From Limosilactobacillus coleohominis 101-4-CHN (lineage in GTDB: Bacteria; Bacillota; Bacilli; Lactobacillales; Lactobacillaceae), in contig NZ_GG698804.1 in NCBI RefSeq assembly GCF_000161935.1, positions 33,726 to 97,725 of the forward strand: 64,000 bases of DNA. The letters are read 5' to 3'. A program made the translations under genes and the position numbers. The notes under the pieces are model-generated. The model was not told the origin of the DNA, searched no databases, and saw nothing but the letters and a program-made list of their open reading frames with translations. Every line of letters begins with the position of its first letter. The first letter of the stretch is position 1. Positions 26,978-35,652 of the stretch are shown one piece after another.

Positions 26978-28255
26978 GTGGAACCGTTAGCCTATCGAAT
27001 GCGTCCTCGAACAATTGAAGAAGTGGTTGGTCAACAACACTTGGTGGGCCCTGGGAAAATCATCTGGCGGATGGTCCAAGCTAAGATGCTTTCGTCAATG
27101 ATTCTCTACGGACCACCCGGCACTGGAAAAACCAGTATTGCAAGTGCCATCGCCGGTTCTACTAAGTATGCTTTTCGTACCCTGAATGCCGCTACCGATA
27201 CCAAGAAGGATCTCCAAATTGTGGTGGAAGAAGCAAAGATGAGTGGAACTGTGATCTTACTGCTGGATGAAATCCATCGGTTGGATAAGGCCAAACAGGA
27301 TTTTCTCTTACCCCATTTAGAAAGTGGTAAAATCATCCTCATCGGTGCGACAACAGAGAATCCATATATTAACATCAACCCAGCCATTCGGAGTCGGACG
27401 CAAATTTTTGAAGTCCATCCCCTTAAAACTAATGAAATGCGCGTGGCTGTTGAACGTGCTCTTCAGGATCCAGAACGGGGCCTCGGTAAATTACCCATTC
27501 AAATTGATGACGATGCAGAAACCCAATTGTTAACTGCCACCAATGGTGATTTACGGAGTGCTCTAAATGGGCTTGAGTTAGCTGCTAAATCCACCCCACC
27601 CAATGACGCGGGTCAAATTCATTTAACCCTGCCCATCATCGAAGAAAGTGTTCAGAAACGGAGCCTCGTTGCTGATAAAAATGGTGATGGCCATTATGAT
27701 ACCGTTTCTGCGTTTCAAAAGTCGATTCGCGGAAGTGATGTCGACGCTGCCCTTCACTACCTTGCACGACTTATTGAAGCGGGTGATTTGCCAAGTATTG
27801 CTCGACGGCTTAGTGTAATTGCCTATGAAGATGTTGGGTTAGCCAATCCTCCCGCTTGTGAACGAACCATTCTTGCTATTCAAGCGGCCGAACGATTAGG
27901 GTTCCCTGAAGGACGGATTCCACTCGCTAATGCGGTCATTGAACTTTGTCTGTCACCTAAATCTAATTCGGCCATCATGGCTATTGATGCTGCCTTATCA
28001 CGGCTTCATCAGGGGCACTATGGTAGGATTCCAGATCATCTCAAAGATGCTCATTATCAAGGTGCTGCCAAGCTTGGCCACGGTACTGATTATAAATATC
28101 CGCATGACTACCCTGAAGATTGGGTTCGTCAACAATACTTACCGACAGCCATTAAAGATGATCAATATTATCATCCGAAGCACAATGGGCGCTTTGAAAC
28201 GGCCTACGCAAAACAATATCAGGCATTGCGCAACGCTCAGGGAAAACAGTCTTAA
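26978..28255 (+). CDS. rarA: Replication-associated recombination protein A (MgsA/RarA AAA+ ATPase)
   Basis: RarA is a clamp-loader-like AAA+ ATPase acting at stalled replication forks. The 425-residue protein has Walker A GPPGTGKTSIA (about 46-56), Walker B ILLLDEIHRLDK, sensor 1 GATTENP, and the C-terminal tetramerisation domain with AYEDVGLANP. The GTG at 26978 is chosen because it sits 7 bases after AGGAGG; a TTG at 26972 would be too close. It is followed by a 6S RNA candidate, a neighbourhood also known from other Firmicutes. Confidence 0.97.
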   Translation: MEPLAYRMRPRTIEEVVGQQHLVGPGKIIWRMVQAKMLSSMILYGPPGTGKTSIASAIAGSTKYAFRTLNAATDTKKDLQIVVEEAKMSGTVILLLDEIHRLDKAKQDFLLPHLESGKIILIGATTENPYININPAIRSRTQIFEVHPLKTNEMRVAVERALQDPERGLGKLPIQIDDDAETQLLTATNGDLRSALNGLELAAKSTPPNDAGQIHLTLPIIEESVQKRSLVADKNGDGHYDTVSAFQKSIRGSDVDAALHYLARLIEAGDLPSIARRLSVIAYEDVGLANPPACERTILAIQAAERLGFPEGRIPLANAVIELCLSPKSNSAIMAIDAALSRLHQGHYGRIPDHLKDAHYQGAAKLGHGTDYKYPHDYPEDWVRQQYLPTAIKDDQYYHPKHNGRFETAYAKQYQALRNAQGKQS

Positions 28256-28284
28256 TTGCACATCCTTTAATAATATGCTAGGAT
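28256..28284 (+). promoter_or_regulatory. Promoter of the 6S RNA candidate
   Basis: TTGCAC and TAGGAT are separated by 17 bases, beginning right after the rarA stop codon. Confidence 0.7.
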
Positions 28285-28290
28285 TTGAGT

Positions 28291-28517
28291 AAGGGAATTC
28301 TATTGTGTACGCTTTGTTCATTTCACAGGTTTGCCTTACAACCATTTTGTATCGGGGTCAGCGTTAACACAGTGGACAACATGCCCTTTCATTCGGTAGT
28401 TGAAAATTGTGCACCAGATCCCACCTGTCTTAACTACAGGTCAACACTGTCGAACAGATAACGGCATAAACGGAGTTCTCCGTACATAGAGAGGCTGATA
28501 TATATCAGCCTCTTTTT
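28291..28517 (+). ncRNA. ssrS: 6S RNA candidate
   Basis: No reading frame fills this segment, yet it has its own promoter and a strong terminator (AGAGGCTGATA/TATCAGCCTCT then TTTTT, 28485-28517). The 5' GGGAATTC can pair with the 3' GAGTTCTCC, and inner GTTC/GAAC pairs continue inward. This leaves a large central region, the plan of 6S RNA. 6S RNA binds sigma-A RNA polymerase and mimics an open promoter. Location next to rarA supports the call. A covariance-model search would settle it. Confidence 0.75.
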
Positions 28518-28591
28518 GTTTGAGCGTTTCTTTACGAAGATTGCAAAAATGGTGTAAAATAATGGTAACAAATGTACAGGAGGTTGTTATC

Positions 28592-29074
28592 ATGGTTGTA
28601 CAACAATATCGGCGTATTCTAGTTCCAGTTGATGGTTCCGAAGAAGCTGAATTAGCTTTCAAGAAGTCAGTAGCCGTTGCCAAGCGAAATGGTGATGAAA
28701 CTGAACTCCACCTGCTTCACGTTATCGATACCCGGGCTTTCCAAAACATTTCTAGTTTTGACAGTTCAATGGTTGAACAAGTAACTAAGACTGCTAAGAA
28801 GACCCTTGATGAATATGTAGATTATGCAAAGAAGCAAGGTGTTGCTAAGGTTAGCTACACCATTGAATATGGGGCACCAAAGACAATCATTGCCCGTGAT
28901 GTTCCCCAAAAATTAAATGCTGATTTGATTATGATTGGGGCCACTGGTTTAAATGCCGTTGAACGAATTCTAATCGGTTCAGTAACTGAATTCGTAACGC
29001 GGACCGCAGTTTGTGATGTCATGGTCATTCGGACTAATTTGGACAACAAGCCAGTAGCAGTTCCTAAAAAGTAA
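28592..29074 (+). CDS. Universal stress protein (UspA family)
   Basis: A 160-residue single-domain Usp. The start RILVPVDGSEEAELAF and the C-terminal nucleotide motif GATGLNAVERILIGSVTEFV (G-2x-G-9x-G-S/T) indicate an ATP-binding member. The ATG at 28592 follows AGGAGG; the longer frame to 28520 begins in the 6S terminator. A likely promoter (TTTACG, 18 bases, TAAAAT) is at about 28532-28561. Monocistronic, ending at a shared terminator. Confidence 0.93.
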   Translation: MVVQQYRRILVPVDGSEEAELAFKKSVAVAKRNGDETELHLLHVIDTRAFQNISSFDSSMVEQVTKTAKKTLDEYVDYAKKQGVAKVSYTIEYGAPKTIIARDVPQKLNADLIMIGATGLNAVERILIGSVTEFVTRTAVCDVMVIRTNLDNKPVAVPKK

Positions 29075-29095
29075 AGTAAACTAAGCTAAATAATA

Positions 29096-29149
29096 AAAAA
29101 TGAGGATAACGATTTCACATCAAGTGATTTTCGTTATCCTCATTTTTTT
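29096..29149. terminator. Bidirectional terminator between usp and HTH regulator
   Basis: AAAAATGAGGATAACGA pairs with TCGTTATCCTCATTTTT, with A and T runs on both sides, serving two convergent genes. Confidence 0.92.
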
Positions 29150-29153
29150 AATT

Positions 29154-29975
29154 TTAACCAATCTTTTTAACGAGATCCTGATCATCAGCTGCTAAGGCCA
29201 CATTTTTAGCGATCACCATTGAATCCTTGGCTGCTTGCCGTTGTCCACCCACCATCTGGGCTTGGGCAATCAGGTAATAATAATTATCTAACAGGAAGAA
29301 TGATTCATTTTCCCGACAAATCTTAATCCCGCGCTGAGCCATTTTAATTGCATCTTTCCATTGCTTCAAACTAATGTATAATTCAGCGATGTTACGGTAA
29401 ATTACTTGCCATTGACGTTGTCCACCAGTCATTTGTTTTTCGTCGATTAAGCTAACCGCCCTTTGAACAAATTTAAGTGCTCGCGCTTGGTTATTTAACT
29501 TTTCATAGGCGATTGCCATTCCGACTGTTGTTAAAGCCCAGTAGATATTAGCACTCATGGTTGAAAATTGTGTCAAAATCAATTCAAAATTAAAAATCGC
29601 ATCATCAACCTGGTCTGTTTCAACCTGGTACATTCCAACCAAGTAGTAATAACGCTGCTTATCAAATTCATTTTCCAAATTTTTAACTTTGATCTTCGTC
29701 AGCATTTTCTTGGCATCGGCATAATTTTCGTGAACGACAGCATTTTCAATTTGATCGAATAATAGCGTCATTGAATTATTGTCATCTTCAACAATTTCAC
29801 TAACGTCAATATCCAGTCGGCCACAAATTGCCGTCAAAATATTCATCTTCGGAATTCGATCTTGTTTTTCCATCAAACTGATCGTCGCCTGAGTACAAAT
29901 TCCTACTGAAAGCGCAGTTTGTGAAAGTCCCCGCTTTCGACGGATATTACGTAGCTTCTCTCCTTTTAATTTCAT
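29154..29975 (-). CDS. HTH-TPR transcriptional regulator (Rgg/PlcR-like)
   Basis: A 273-residue regulator. An N-terminal Xre helix-turn-helix (LRNIRRKRGLSQTALSVGI, about 7-25) is followed by about 200 residues of TPR-like helices (for example AIFNFELILTQFS, ALKFVQRAVSLIDE, DAIKMAQRGIKICRE). This is the layout of peptide-responsive Rgg/PlcR/RNPP regulators. ATG 29975 is chosen with GAAGGGG upstream. No convincing pheromone gene lies next to it, so peptide control is only inferred. It is monocistronic and its target is unknown. Confidence 0.85.
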   Translation of the reverse strand: MKLKGEKLRNIRRKRGLSQTALSVGICTQATISLMEKQDRIPKMNILTAICGRLDIDVSEIVEDDNNSMTLLFDQIENAVVHENYADAKKMLTKIKVKNLENEFDKQRYYYLVGMYQVETDQVDDAIFNFELILTQFSTMSANIYWALTTVGMAIAYEKLNNQARALKFVQRAVSLIDEKQMTGGQRQWQVIYRNIAELYISLKQWKDAIKMAQRGIKICRENESFFLLDNYYYLIAQAQMVGGQRQAAKDSMVIAKNVALAADDQDLVKKIG

Positions 29976-30263
29976 ACGATCCCCTTCTAACATTAAAATA
30001 TTCAAATTATCCTACGATAATTTAGTAATATTAATCAAACTCATCAATATGCCAATTAATTTAACAAATGACCTATCTCCTGCTTAACTATTTCTAATTT
30101 TATAACTTTACTTACGAAATGTTAAGAATTATTGCTAATTATTTAATATTACAATTAATTAACAAACGATAAGAACCACTCGATAACTAAATCATAAATA
30201 AAACTACGATTATATGAAATACAATCGTAGTCCATCTAAATCTTAAATTATCTTAATTTGAAT
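29976..30263. other. AT-rich intergenic region, upstream of the HTH regulator and downstream of ddl
   Basis: This 288-base stretch is very AT-rich and lacks a convincing gene. It should hold the promoter of the HTH regulator. The ddl terminator is listed separately. A 10-codon frame (MSLINITKLS) at about 30045-30016 on the minus strand has no good ribosome site. Confidence 0.6.
30200..30234 (-). terminator. Terminator after ddl
   Basis: On the minus strand ACTACGATT pairs with AATCGTAGT around GTATTTCATAT and is followed by TTTATTT. Confidence 0.82.
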
Positions 30264-31397
30264 CTAATGATATTCCTTTTTCCCTACGTGCTCTTCGCCA
30301 AGTTCCTTAAAAGAGTACTTAATCTTGGAACGATGATTAAATTCTTCAATTCCTAACTCAATCAACTTATCAATCAACGTTGAGTAATCAATTCCAGAAA
30401 CACTCCACATTTGTGGATACAGACTAATGTTGGTAAAGCCTGGTAAGGTATTAGGTTCACCTAAGTATGGTACATCATTCTCATCCACTAAGAAGTCAAT
30501 CCGTGCCAAGCCCTTCATATCCAACGCTTTATAAGCTTTCAAAGCCATTTCGGTAATTTCTCGGGTTAACTTTTCCGGTAAGATGACTGGGAGGTCAAAA
30601 ACCACACCGGAAGCATCCACAAATTTGTTTTCATAATCGTAGAACGCATCCCCCTTTGGCACACGCACACCACCTAGCTTAGAAGCAATTGGTTTTTCGT
30701 TCCCTAAAATGGAAATTTCCACCTCACGAGGGTTATTGATGGCTTGCTCAACTAGTACCTTATAGTCATAGATGAAAGCATCATCAAGTGCCGCTTGGTA
30801 CTCTTGCTCATTTTCCACCTTATGAATACCAACTGAAGATCCCTGCTTTGCTGGTTTTACAAATACGGTTGTGCCCAATTCATTTTCAATTGCTTGCCAA
30901 TCGTACTGATCACGATTCTCTGGAGTTACCAATACGTATGGTGTATTCCGGACCCCTGCAAGATCTAAGATCCGCTTTGTATAATCCTTATCAAAGGACA
31001 AGGCACTCGCCGTAATTCCGGAACCAACGTATGGCTTCTTCAACAGCCGGAAGAGTCCTTGTACCGTCCCATCTTCACCGAGGTTCCCATGAATTACTGG
31101 GAAGAAGAAATCAATTGGCCCTGCTGTTCGTAAAGCTTCCAGTGGTGCTAATGGTGAATCCAAATCCATCGTGGCATATGCTTCCTTAACCACTTGGTCT
31201 TCTGGTTCACCATCAAAGATCCTTTGTGAAGCAGCGTTATCAAGTAAGATCCCATCCTTGGTAAACATAAAGACTTTGACGTTATATTTATCCTTATCCA
31301 TTCCATCATAGATATTGTGTGCGGATCGTTTGGAAACATCATGCTCAGATGAATTACCACCAAAGAGTAGCGCAATATTCAGCTTTTTTACTGTCAT
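30264..31397 (-). CDS. ddl: D-alanine--D-alanine ligase
   Basis: Ddl joins two D-alanines for the peptidoglycan stem peptide. The 377-residue ATP-grasp enzyme has the N-terminal LLFGGNSSEHDVSKRSA, the central VIHGNLGEDGTVQG, the grasp segment VFVKPAKQGSSVGI, and the metal-binding ARIDFLVDEN and GEPNTLPGFT. The last motif region (GIDYSTLIDKLIELG) is normal. The omega-loop residue that separates Ala from lactate ligases was not assigned with certainty. A TATACT promoter element lies near 31470. It closes the wall and shape cluster. Confidence 0.97.
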   Translation of the reverse strand: MTVKKLNIALLFGGNSSEHDVSKRSAHNIYDGMDKDKYNVKVFMFTKDGILLDNAASQRIFDGEPEDQVVKEAYATMDLDSPLAPLEALRTAGPIDFFFPVIHGNLGEDGTVQGLFRLLKKPYVGSGITASALSFDKDYTKRILDLAGVRNTPYVLVTPENRDQYDWQAIENELGTTVFVKPAKQGSSVGIHKVENEQEYQAALDDAFIYDYKVLVEQAINNPREVEISILGNEKPIASKLGGVRVPKGDAFYDYENKFVDASGVVFDLPVILPEKLTREITEMALKAYKALDMKGLARIDFLVDENDVPYLGEPNTLPGFTNISLYPQMWSVSGIDYSTLIDKLIELGIEEFNHRSKIKYSFKELGEEHVGKKEYH

Positions 31398-31507
31398 AAA
31401 AATACCACCTATTTTCTTTTTTTTATTTTTACCGAGTACCCTCAGTCCGTTTTACTGAACCCTAAGTATACCATACTCCTAATTAATTTGACTATGATCA
31501 TCCATAA

Positions 31508-32464
31508 TTAATCGGTAACGATCGCCTTCATTACTTTTTCGGGCAGGTTACCGTCAATGATTAAACTCTGCATTAAGTGACGGTAATTGAATAATTGTAC
31601 CCACAGAACCTTTGAATACGGATTGAAACTATTTAGTTCACTCCGCCAAACTTTTAGTTGCTCAATAAAGAAGTCTTGATATAACTGATGTTGTTGGAAA
31701 AGCTTCAGTAAAAAGTTAGCCACGTCTTCATTTTCACCCATTGAAAAAGAATGTTCAATTTTCTTATAACCTTCTACTAAAGTCGCCATTAAGAAAATTT
31801 TGTCCCCGCGGACCAACTCGTCATGTTCGGCTAGTTCATTATTAAGGTTAGCCATTCCAGTAAATAAATGAACCCAACCGACTCCTTCCACAAAACCACG
31901 GGTATCCCGTTCCAAAATTGCCATCAATCCGACTACATTTAAAAAGGATGAGATATCATCTTGAGTGAGAAAGAAGTATCCAGAACGATCGGCAATTAAT
32001 ATCAGCCGTAAAATATTCACTGCAATTGAGCGACCAAATGCTGCTTGATTTGTTGCCTGATCAATATGAGCCAACAAAATATCTGGTTGGCTAAAATGGT
32101 GAAATAGCGTTTTGAGTTGCTCTGTCGAAATTAGATTATTTTCTAATGCACTCTCGACCGTTACTAAAATCATCCGCCGAAAAGTAACTGATTTAGCGTT
32201 AGCAAACTTCAAAATGACGTTAATTAGTTCCGCATCAACTTGCGGATGCTGTCCAGCCTGGACATCACTAACAAAATTAGTCAAAATTTGTTGATCGTGA
32301 TGTTCTGGTTCAGCAATCTCAACTGGCGTACGGCTTTCGTGTTTTACATTCTCAATCAAACTATCAATCTTGGGAATTGCATCAAGATAGATCTCCCCAC
32401 TCACTAACTGCTGGTGGAGATTAACTAATGCCGTCTGCACTTCAGTAATACTTCTTTTTACCAT
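31508..32464 (-). CDS. DUF2785 domain protein
   Basis: A 318-residue, mainly alpha-helical soluble protein. The central motif DTRGFVEGVGWVHLFTGMANLNNEL (read in two parts: DTRGFVEGVGWVH and TGMANLNNEL) resembles the RGFVxxxGWAHAxAH signature of DUF2785. No signal peptide or membrane helix is seen. No function is known for the family. It lies between the rodA/gcvH-like genes and ddl on the same strand. Confidence 0.75.
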   Translation of the reverse strand: MVKRSITEVQTALVNLHQQLVSGEIYLDAIPKIDSLIENVKHESRTPVEIAEPEHHDQQILTNFVSDVQAGQHPQVDAELINVILKFANAKSVTFRRMILVTVESALENNLISTEQLKTLFHHFSQPDILLAHIDQATNQAAFGRSIAVNILRLILIADRSGYFFLTQDDISSFLNVVGLMAILERDTRGFVEGVGWVHLFTGMANLNNELAEHDELVRGDKIFLMATLVEGYKKIEHSFSMGENEDVANFLLKLFQQHQLYQDFFIEQLKVWRSELNSFNPYSKVLWVQLFNYRHLMQSLIIDGNLPEKVMKAIVTD

Positions 32465-32483
32465 TTGACGCTCCTCATTAATA

Positions 32484-32519
32484 ATAAGAGGTCTAAACCC
32501 TACACAGATTCAGACCCTT
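32484..32519 (-). terminator. Possible weak terminator or attenuator after the gcvH-like gene
   Basis: On the minus strand GGTCTGAA can pair with TTTAGACC (with wobble pairs), followed by TCTTATTATTA. The tail is weak, so readthrough into the DUF2785 gene is likely. Confidence 0.45.
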
Positions 32520-32527
32520 GATACTGT

Positions 32528-32818
32528 TCACTTTTTTAATTTTAAAATCCAGTCTGGGCTGGTTAATTGTTGACTGTTAAGACCAGTAATCTGGTCATTC
32601 ACATCAACCACTTTACCGCTAACTGGTACTTTACAAGTTCCTAGCCAATTAGTAGCTTCAAGACTAATACATGGCATTCCCTCGGTTAAGAGTGCACCAC
32701 GATTAGGCAGGTCCAAAAAAGTTATCGTGCCCAACTCCTTGAGAAGCGGTGGTGAAAACTTTAAAATGAATTCTTCACCGTTCTCTTCAATTACCCACGG
32801 TTTTTCAAATTTAATCAT
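32528..32818 (-). CDS. GcvH-like lipoyl-domain protein lacking the lipoyl lysine
   Basis: A 96-residue protein aligned without gaps to the core of glycine cleavage H protein: LKELGTITFLDLPNRG, then EG-x-P-x3-LEATN, then VPVSGKVVDVN. In GcvH the motif is ESVK, where lysine carries lipoate; here it reads EATN (residues 54-57), so the lysine is Asn57. No glycine cleavage genes are nearby. It starts nine bases after rodA and is probably co-transcribed with it. It cannot work as a normal lipoyl carrier; a structural or binding role is inferred. Confidence 0.8.
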   Translation of the reverse strand: MIKFEKPWVIEENGEEFILKFSPPLLKELGTITFLDLPNRGALLTEGMPCISLEATNWLGTCKVPVSGKVVDVNDQITGLNSQQLTSPDWILKLKK

Positions 32819-32826
32819 CGAATCAC

Positions 32827-34023
32827 CTAGTGAAATTCCTGATTACTGCTAAACATGTATGAATGGTGATGGTAACGCATCGACATAATCATACCAATCC
32901 CAATCAGGTTTCCAATTAACGACGACCCCCCGGCTGAAATAAACGGTAGCGGAATCCCCGTTAATGGCAATAGTCCAATATTCATTCCGATATTTTCAAA
33001 CACGTGGAAAAGGATCATCATAATAACCCCCGTTGATACATAGGCATAAAATTCATTTTTCGTATCAAAAGTTACTCGGATCATCAGATAGATAAGCAGT
33101 AAGTACAGCAGAATCAACAAAATACTCCCTAAAAAGCCAAAGTTTTCGCCAATTACTGAAAAAATCATATCTGATTCACGCACCGGTACGTACACGTGCG
33201 AGTTATTAAACCCAGTTCCCATAATTCCACCGGAGCCGACCGCTTTGATACTCTGCCATAACTGATATCCTTGATTAGTCGTATCCTTGGCAGGATTTAA
33301 CCAAGTATCTACCCGATCAAACTGATATGCTTGAAAGCCAACGTGTTCCAAAATTCGTCGTCCAACCGTACTCGTTACCATGGCTAAAACAGAACCACCA
33401 ATTACGACCGCTCCTGCTGCAACTGGCGCGATGATCTTCCAAGTTACTCCAGATACTAAAATCATTCCTGCAAAAATTGCACAAAATACCAGCGCCGTCC
33501 CAAAGTCATTTTGAAGTTTTAATGAGATGAGGACCGGTAATAGCCATAGGACCATCGTTCCAATTAATTGCCAGTCATTTTTAACGGTGTGAACGGCATA
33601 CTCACTATTGTGAGTAGTAATTACCCGCCCCATCATCAAAATATAGGCTGGCTTCATAATTTCAGAAGGCTGAAACGTAAACGGACCAACTGCAAACCAA
33701 CTTTTAGCCCCAGTACTAGCGTAATATGATCGACTATAAAAAACTAGGATCGCATACATCAGGAAAATCCCGACCCAATACGCGATTGGTGCAATCTTCC
33801 ACAGTTGTTCGGAATCAAATTGCATAATGACAATTACTAAAATGGTCCCAATTACATACCAAGCCAATTGCGTAACAACTTGTCGAACCACGCTCACTTG
33901 TTGACGATCGTGGGTCCCAGCTACGTAAATCGATGCTAAACCAATCAACGCTAACAGCAGTACGCAAAAGATAATTCCCCAGTCAATTCGCGACTCAATC
34001 TCTTCGCTTTGCGAACGTTGCAT
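32827..34023 (-). CDS. rodA: Peptidoglycan glycosyltransferase RodA
   Basis: RodA is a SEDS-family polymerase that makes glycan strands during elongation with a class B PBP. The 398-residue protein has about ten membrane helices. SEDS motifs are present: KSWFAVGPFTFQPSEIMKPA with the essential-type loop, LKLQNDFGTALVF, the extracellular NPAKDTTNQGYQLWQSIKAVGSGGIMGTG region (spanning about 245-275), and GIPLPFISAGGSS near the C-terminus. It lies in a cluster with mbl, supporting RodA over FtsW. Confidence 0.95.
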   Translation of the reverse strand: MQRSQSEEIESRIDWGIIFCVLLLALIGLASIYVAGTHDRQQVSVVRQVVTQLAWYVIGTILVIVIMQFDSEQLWKIAPIAYWVGIFLMYAILVFYSRSYYASTGAKSWFAVGPFTFQPSEIMKPAYILMMGRVITTHNSEYAVHTVKNDWQLIGTMVLWLLPVLISLKLQNDFGTALVFCAIFAGMILVSGVTWKIIAPVAAGAVVIGGSVLAMVTSTVGRRILEHVGFQAYQFDRVDTWLNPAKDTTNQGYQLWQSIKAVGSGGIMGTGFNNSHVYVPVRESDMIFSVIGENFGFLGSILLILLYLLLIYLMIRVTFDTKNEFYAYVSTGVIMMILFHVFENIGMNIGLLPLTGIPLPFISAGGSSLIGNLIGIGMIMSMRYHHHSYMFSSNQEFH

Positions 34024-34054
34024 GTCCAGTCAACTTCCTTTCTCCCGCTAACAA

Positions 34055-34279
34055 TTAGCGTTGGTGTAAATGGTATTGTTGCAGGATTGTTTCCAATCCT
34101 TCTTCTTGTGATTGGACAATAAACTCTTGGTTGCCGCTCAAGAGAAGTGCCTTAAACCGGCTCTCCTCAGTTGTTACTTCACCAATCAGCTGTTTCCCAA
34201 TGAAAACTTGTTGAATCGATTGATGATTTCGTTCAAGATCTTTAACGTTTACCTCAATATTTTTCTCTTTTTTTGCCAC
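34055..34279 (-). CDS. DUF2969 family protein
   Basis: A 74-residue charged protein (MAKKEKNIEVNVKDLERN at its start) matching the small lactobacillar family DUF2969. Function is unknown. It lies between yidD and rodA on the same strand with short gaps, so it is part of the mbl-rodA unit. Confidence 0.82.
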   Translation of the reverse strand: MAKKEKNIEVNVKDLERNHQSIQQVFIGKQLIGEVTTEESRFKALLLSGNQEFIVQSQEEGLETILQQYHLHQR

Positions 34280-34297
34280 TTTTTCACCTGTACCTAT

Positions 34298-34534
34298 CTA
34301 GTTATGTTTAAAAGTAAAATGAAGCGGAACCGGATCAACACCGCCCTTTGCTAAAGGGTGACAACGCAGAATGCGTCCAATCCCTAAAAGGACGCCCTTT
34401 ATGCCAAAACGCGCCACTGCCTGAATCATGTATTCAGAGCAGGTCGGCTCAAATCGACAGACCCGGTATGGTCGGCGGCGTGAAATACATTGTTGATACC
34501 ACCGAACCGCCTTAATTAACCACTTCGCCATCAA
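34298..34534 (-). CDS. yidD: Membrane protein insertion efficiency factor YidD
   Basis: YidD is a small inner-face membrane protein assisting YidC-dependent insertion. The 78 residues contain the family hallmarks: an amphipathic N-terminus ([14 protein letters not shown]), conserved cysteines in [26 protein letters not shown], and DPVP near the end. It starts three bases after the mbl stop codon. Confidence 0.95.
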   Translation of the reverse strand: MMAKWLIKAVRWYQQCISRRRPYRVCRFEPTCSEYMIQAVARFGIKGVLLGIGRILRCHPLAKGGVDPVPLHFTFKHN

Positions 34535-34537
34535 GCA

Positions 34538-35563
34538 TTACTTCTTCCGCGAGAACCAGCTAGACTTAGCACCGCTATCACTAGCATTCTTTTGCATCCG
34601 CTCCAACATTTCTCCAGCACCCTTGGCGACATTGTCTAATGGGTCTTGAGAAACCACCACTGGAACCTTTAAATTGTCGCTAAAAAGTTGGTCAACCCCA
34701 TTTAACAGCGAAGTCCCACCAGTCAACATAATTCCGCGATCGATAATATCACTAGCTAATTCTGGTGGCACCGTTTCAAGAACAGAAATCGCTGCTTTGA
34801 CGATTTGTTGAAGAGTATCATGAAGAGCTTCTTCAATCTCATTTTCATCCGTTTCGATTTGCCGTGGCATTCCACTGGTAACATCACGGCCACGAACATC
34901 CATCTTCTTTGGTTCGTCCACTTTCAAGGCAGTACCGAGCTTAATTTTAATTTGTTCAGCGGTATGTTCACCAATTACCAAACCATGATGATCTTTAATG
35001 TAGTTAGCAATATCTGCATTTAACTTGTCCCCCGCCATTCGAATTGAACGACTTGTCACAATATCACCTAATGATAGGACGGCAATATCACAGGTACCGC
35101 CACCCATATCAATAACCATATTACCGCTTGGCTTAAAGATATCTAGGCCTGCACCAATCGCCGCTACTTTTGGTTCATATTCAAGATAAACTTTGCCACC
35201 ACCAGATTGTTCGGCCGCTTGAATAATCGCCTTTCTTTCAATCTCAGTAATGTTGGTTGGAGCACAAATCATAATGTTGGGTTTTGACATTACCCCTTTA
35301 ACACTCAGTTTACCAATAAAGTAGGAAAGCATTTCTTGAGTCACATCAAAATCAGAAATGACCCCACTCTTTAATGGCCGGATCGCCCGAATATTACTTG
35401 GCGTCCGTCCAACCATCCGATATGCTTCTGATCCAACTGCCAACACCTTGTTGGTATTTGTATCAATTGCTACCACTGATGGTTCATTCAAGACAATTCC
35501 TTTTCCCTGAACATAAATTAGAACATTGGCTGTCCCCAGGTCAATTCCAATATCTTTTGCCAT
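34538..35563 (-). CDS. mbl: MreB-like actin homologue (Mbl/MreB2)
   Basis: A second MreB-family protein in the window (341 residues). It opens with [19 protein letters not shown], the form typical of Mbl, and has phosphate 2 VIDMGGGTCDIA and adenosine motif MLTGGTSLLNGV. The C-terminus is a basic tail (SSWFSRKK) that could contact the membrane. It heads the mbl-yidD-DUF2969-rodA-gcvH-like unit; a TATAAT with a TGTGG extension lies at about 35599-35604. It likely directs lateral wall synthesis with RodA. Which paralogue is dominant is not known. Confidence 0.93.
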   Translation of the reverse strand: MAKDIGIDLGTANVLIYVQGKGIVLNEPSVVAIDTNTNKVLAVGSEAYRMVGRTPSNIRAIRPLKSGVISDFDVTQEMLSYFIGKLSVKGVMSKPNIMICAPTNITEIERKAIIQAAEQSGGGKVYLEYEPKVAAIGAGLDIFKPSGNMVIDMGGGTCDIAVLSLGDIVTSRSIRMAGDKLNADIANYIKDHHGLVIGEHTAEQIKIKLGTALKVDEPKKMDVRGRDVTSGMPRQIETDENEIEEALHDTLQQIVKAAISVLETVPPELASDIIDRGIMLTGGTSLLNGVDQLFSDNLKVPVVVSQDPLDNVAKGAGEMLERMQKNASDSGAKSSWFSRKK

Positions 35564-35652
35564 AATTTTCTCCTTTAATCATAAATAAATCGTTTGATAT
35601 TATACCACATCACTACTCGCAATGTAGGCTAGACGCGCTTGATAAACCGTAC

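Noticed and set aside
30016..30090. Possible short peptide pheromone gene next to the HTH-TPR regulator
   Set aside because: The 10- and 12-codon frames have no good ribosome site and no hydrophobic signal.
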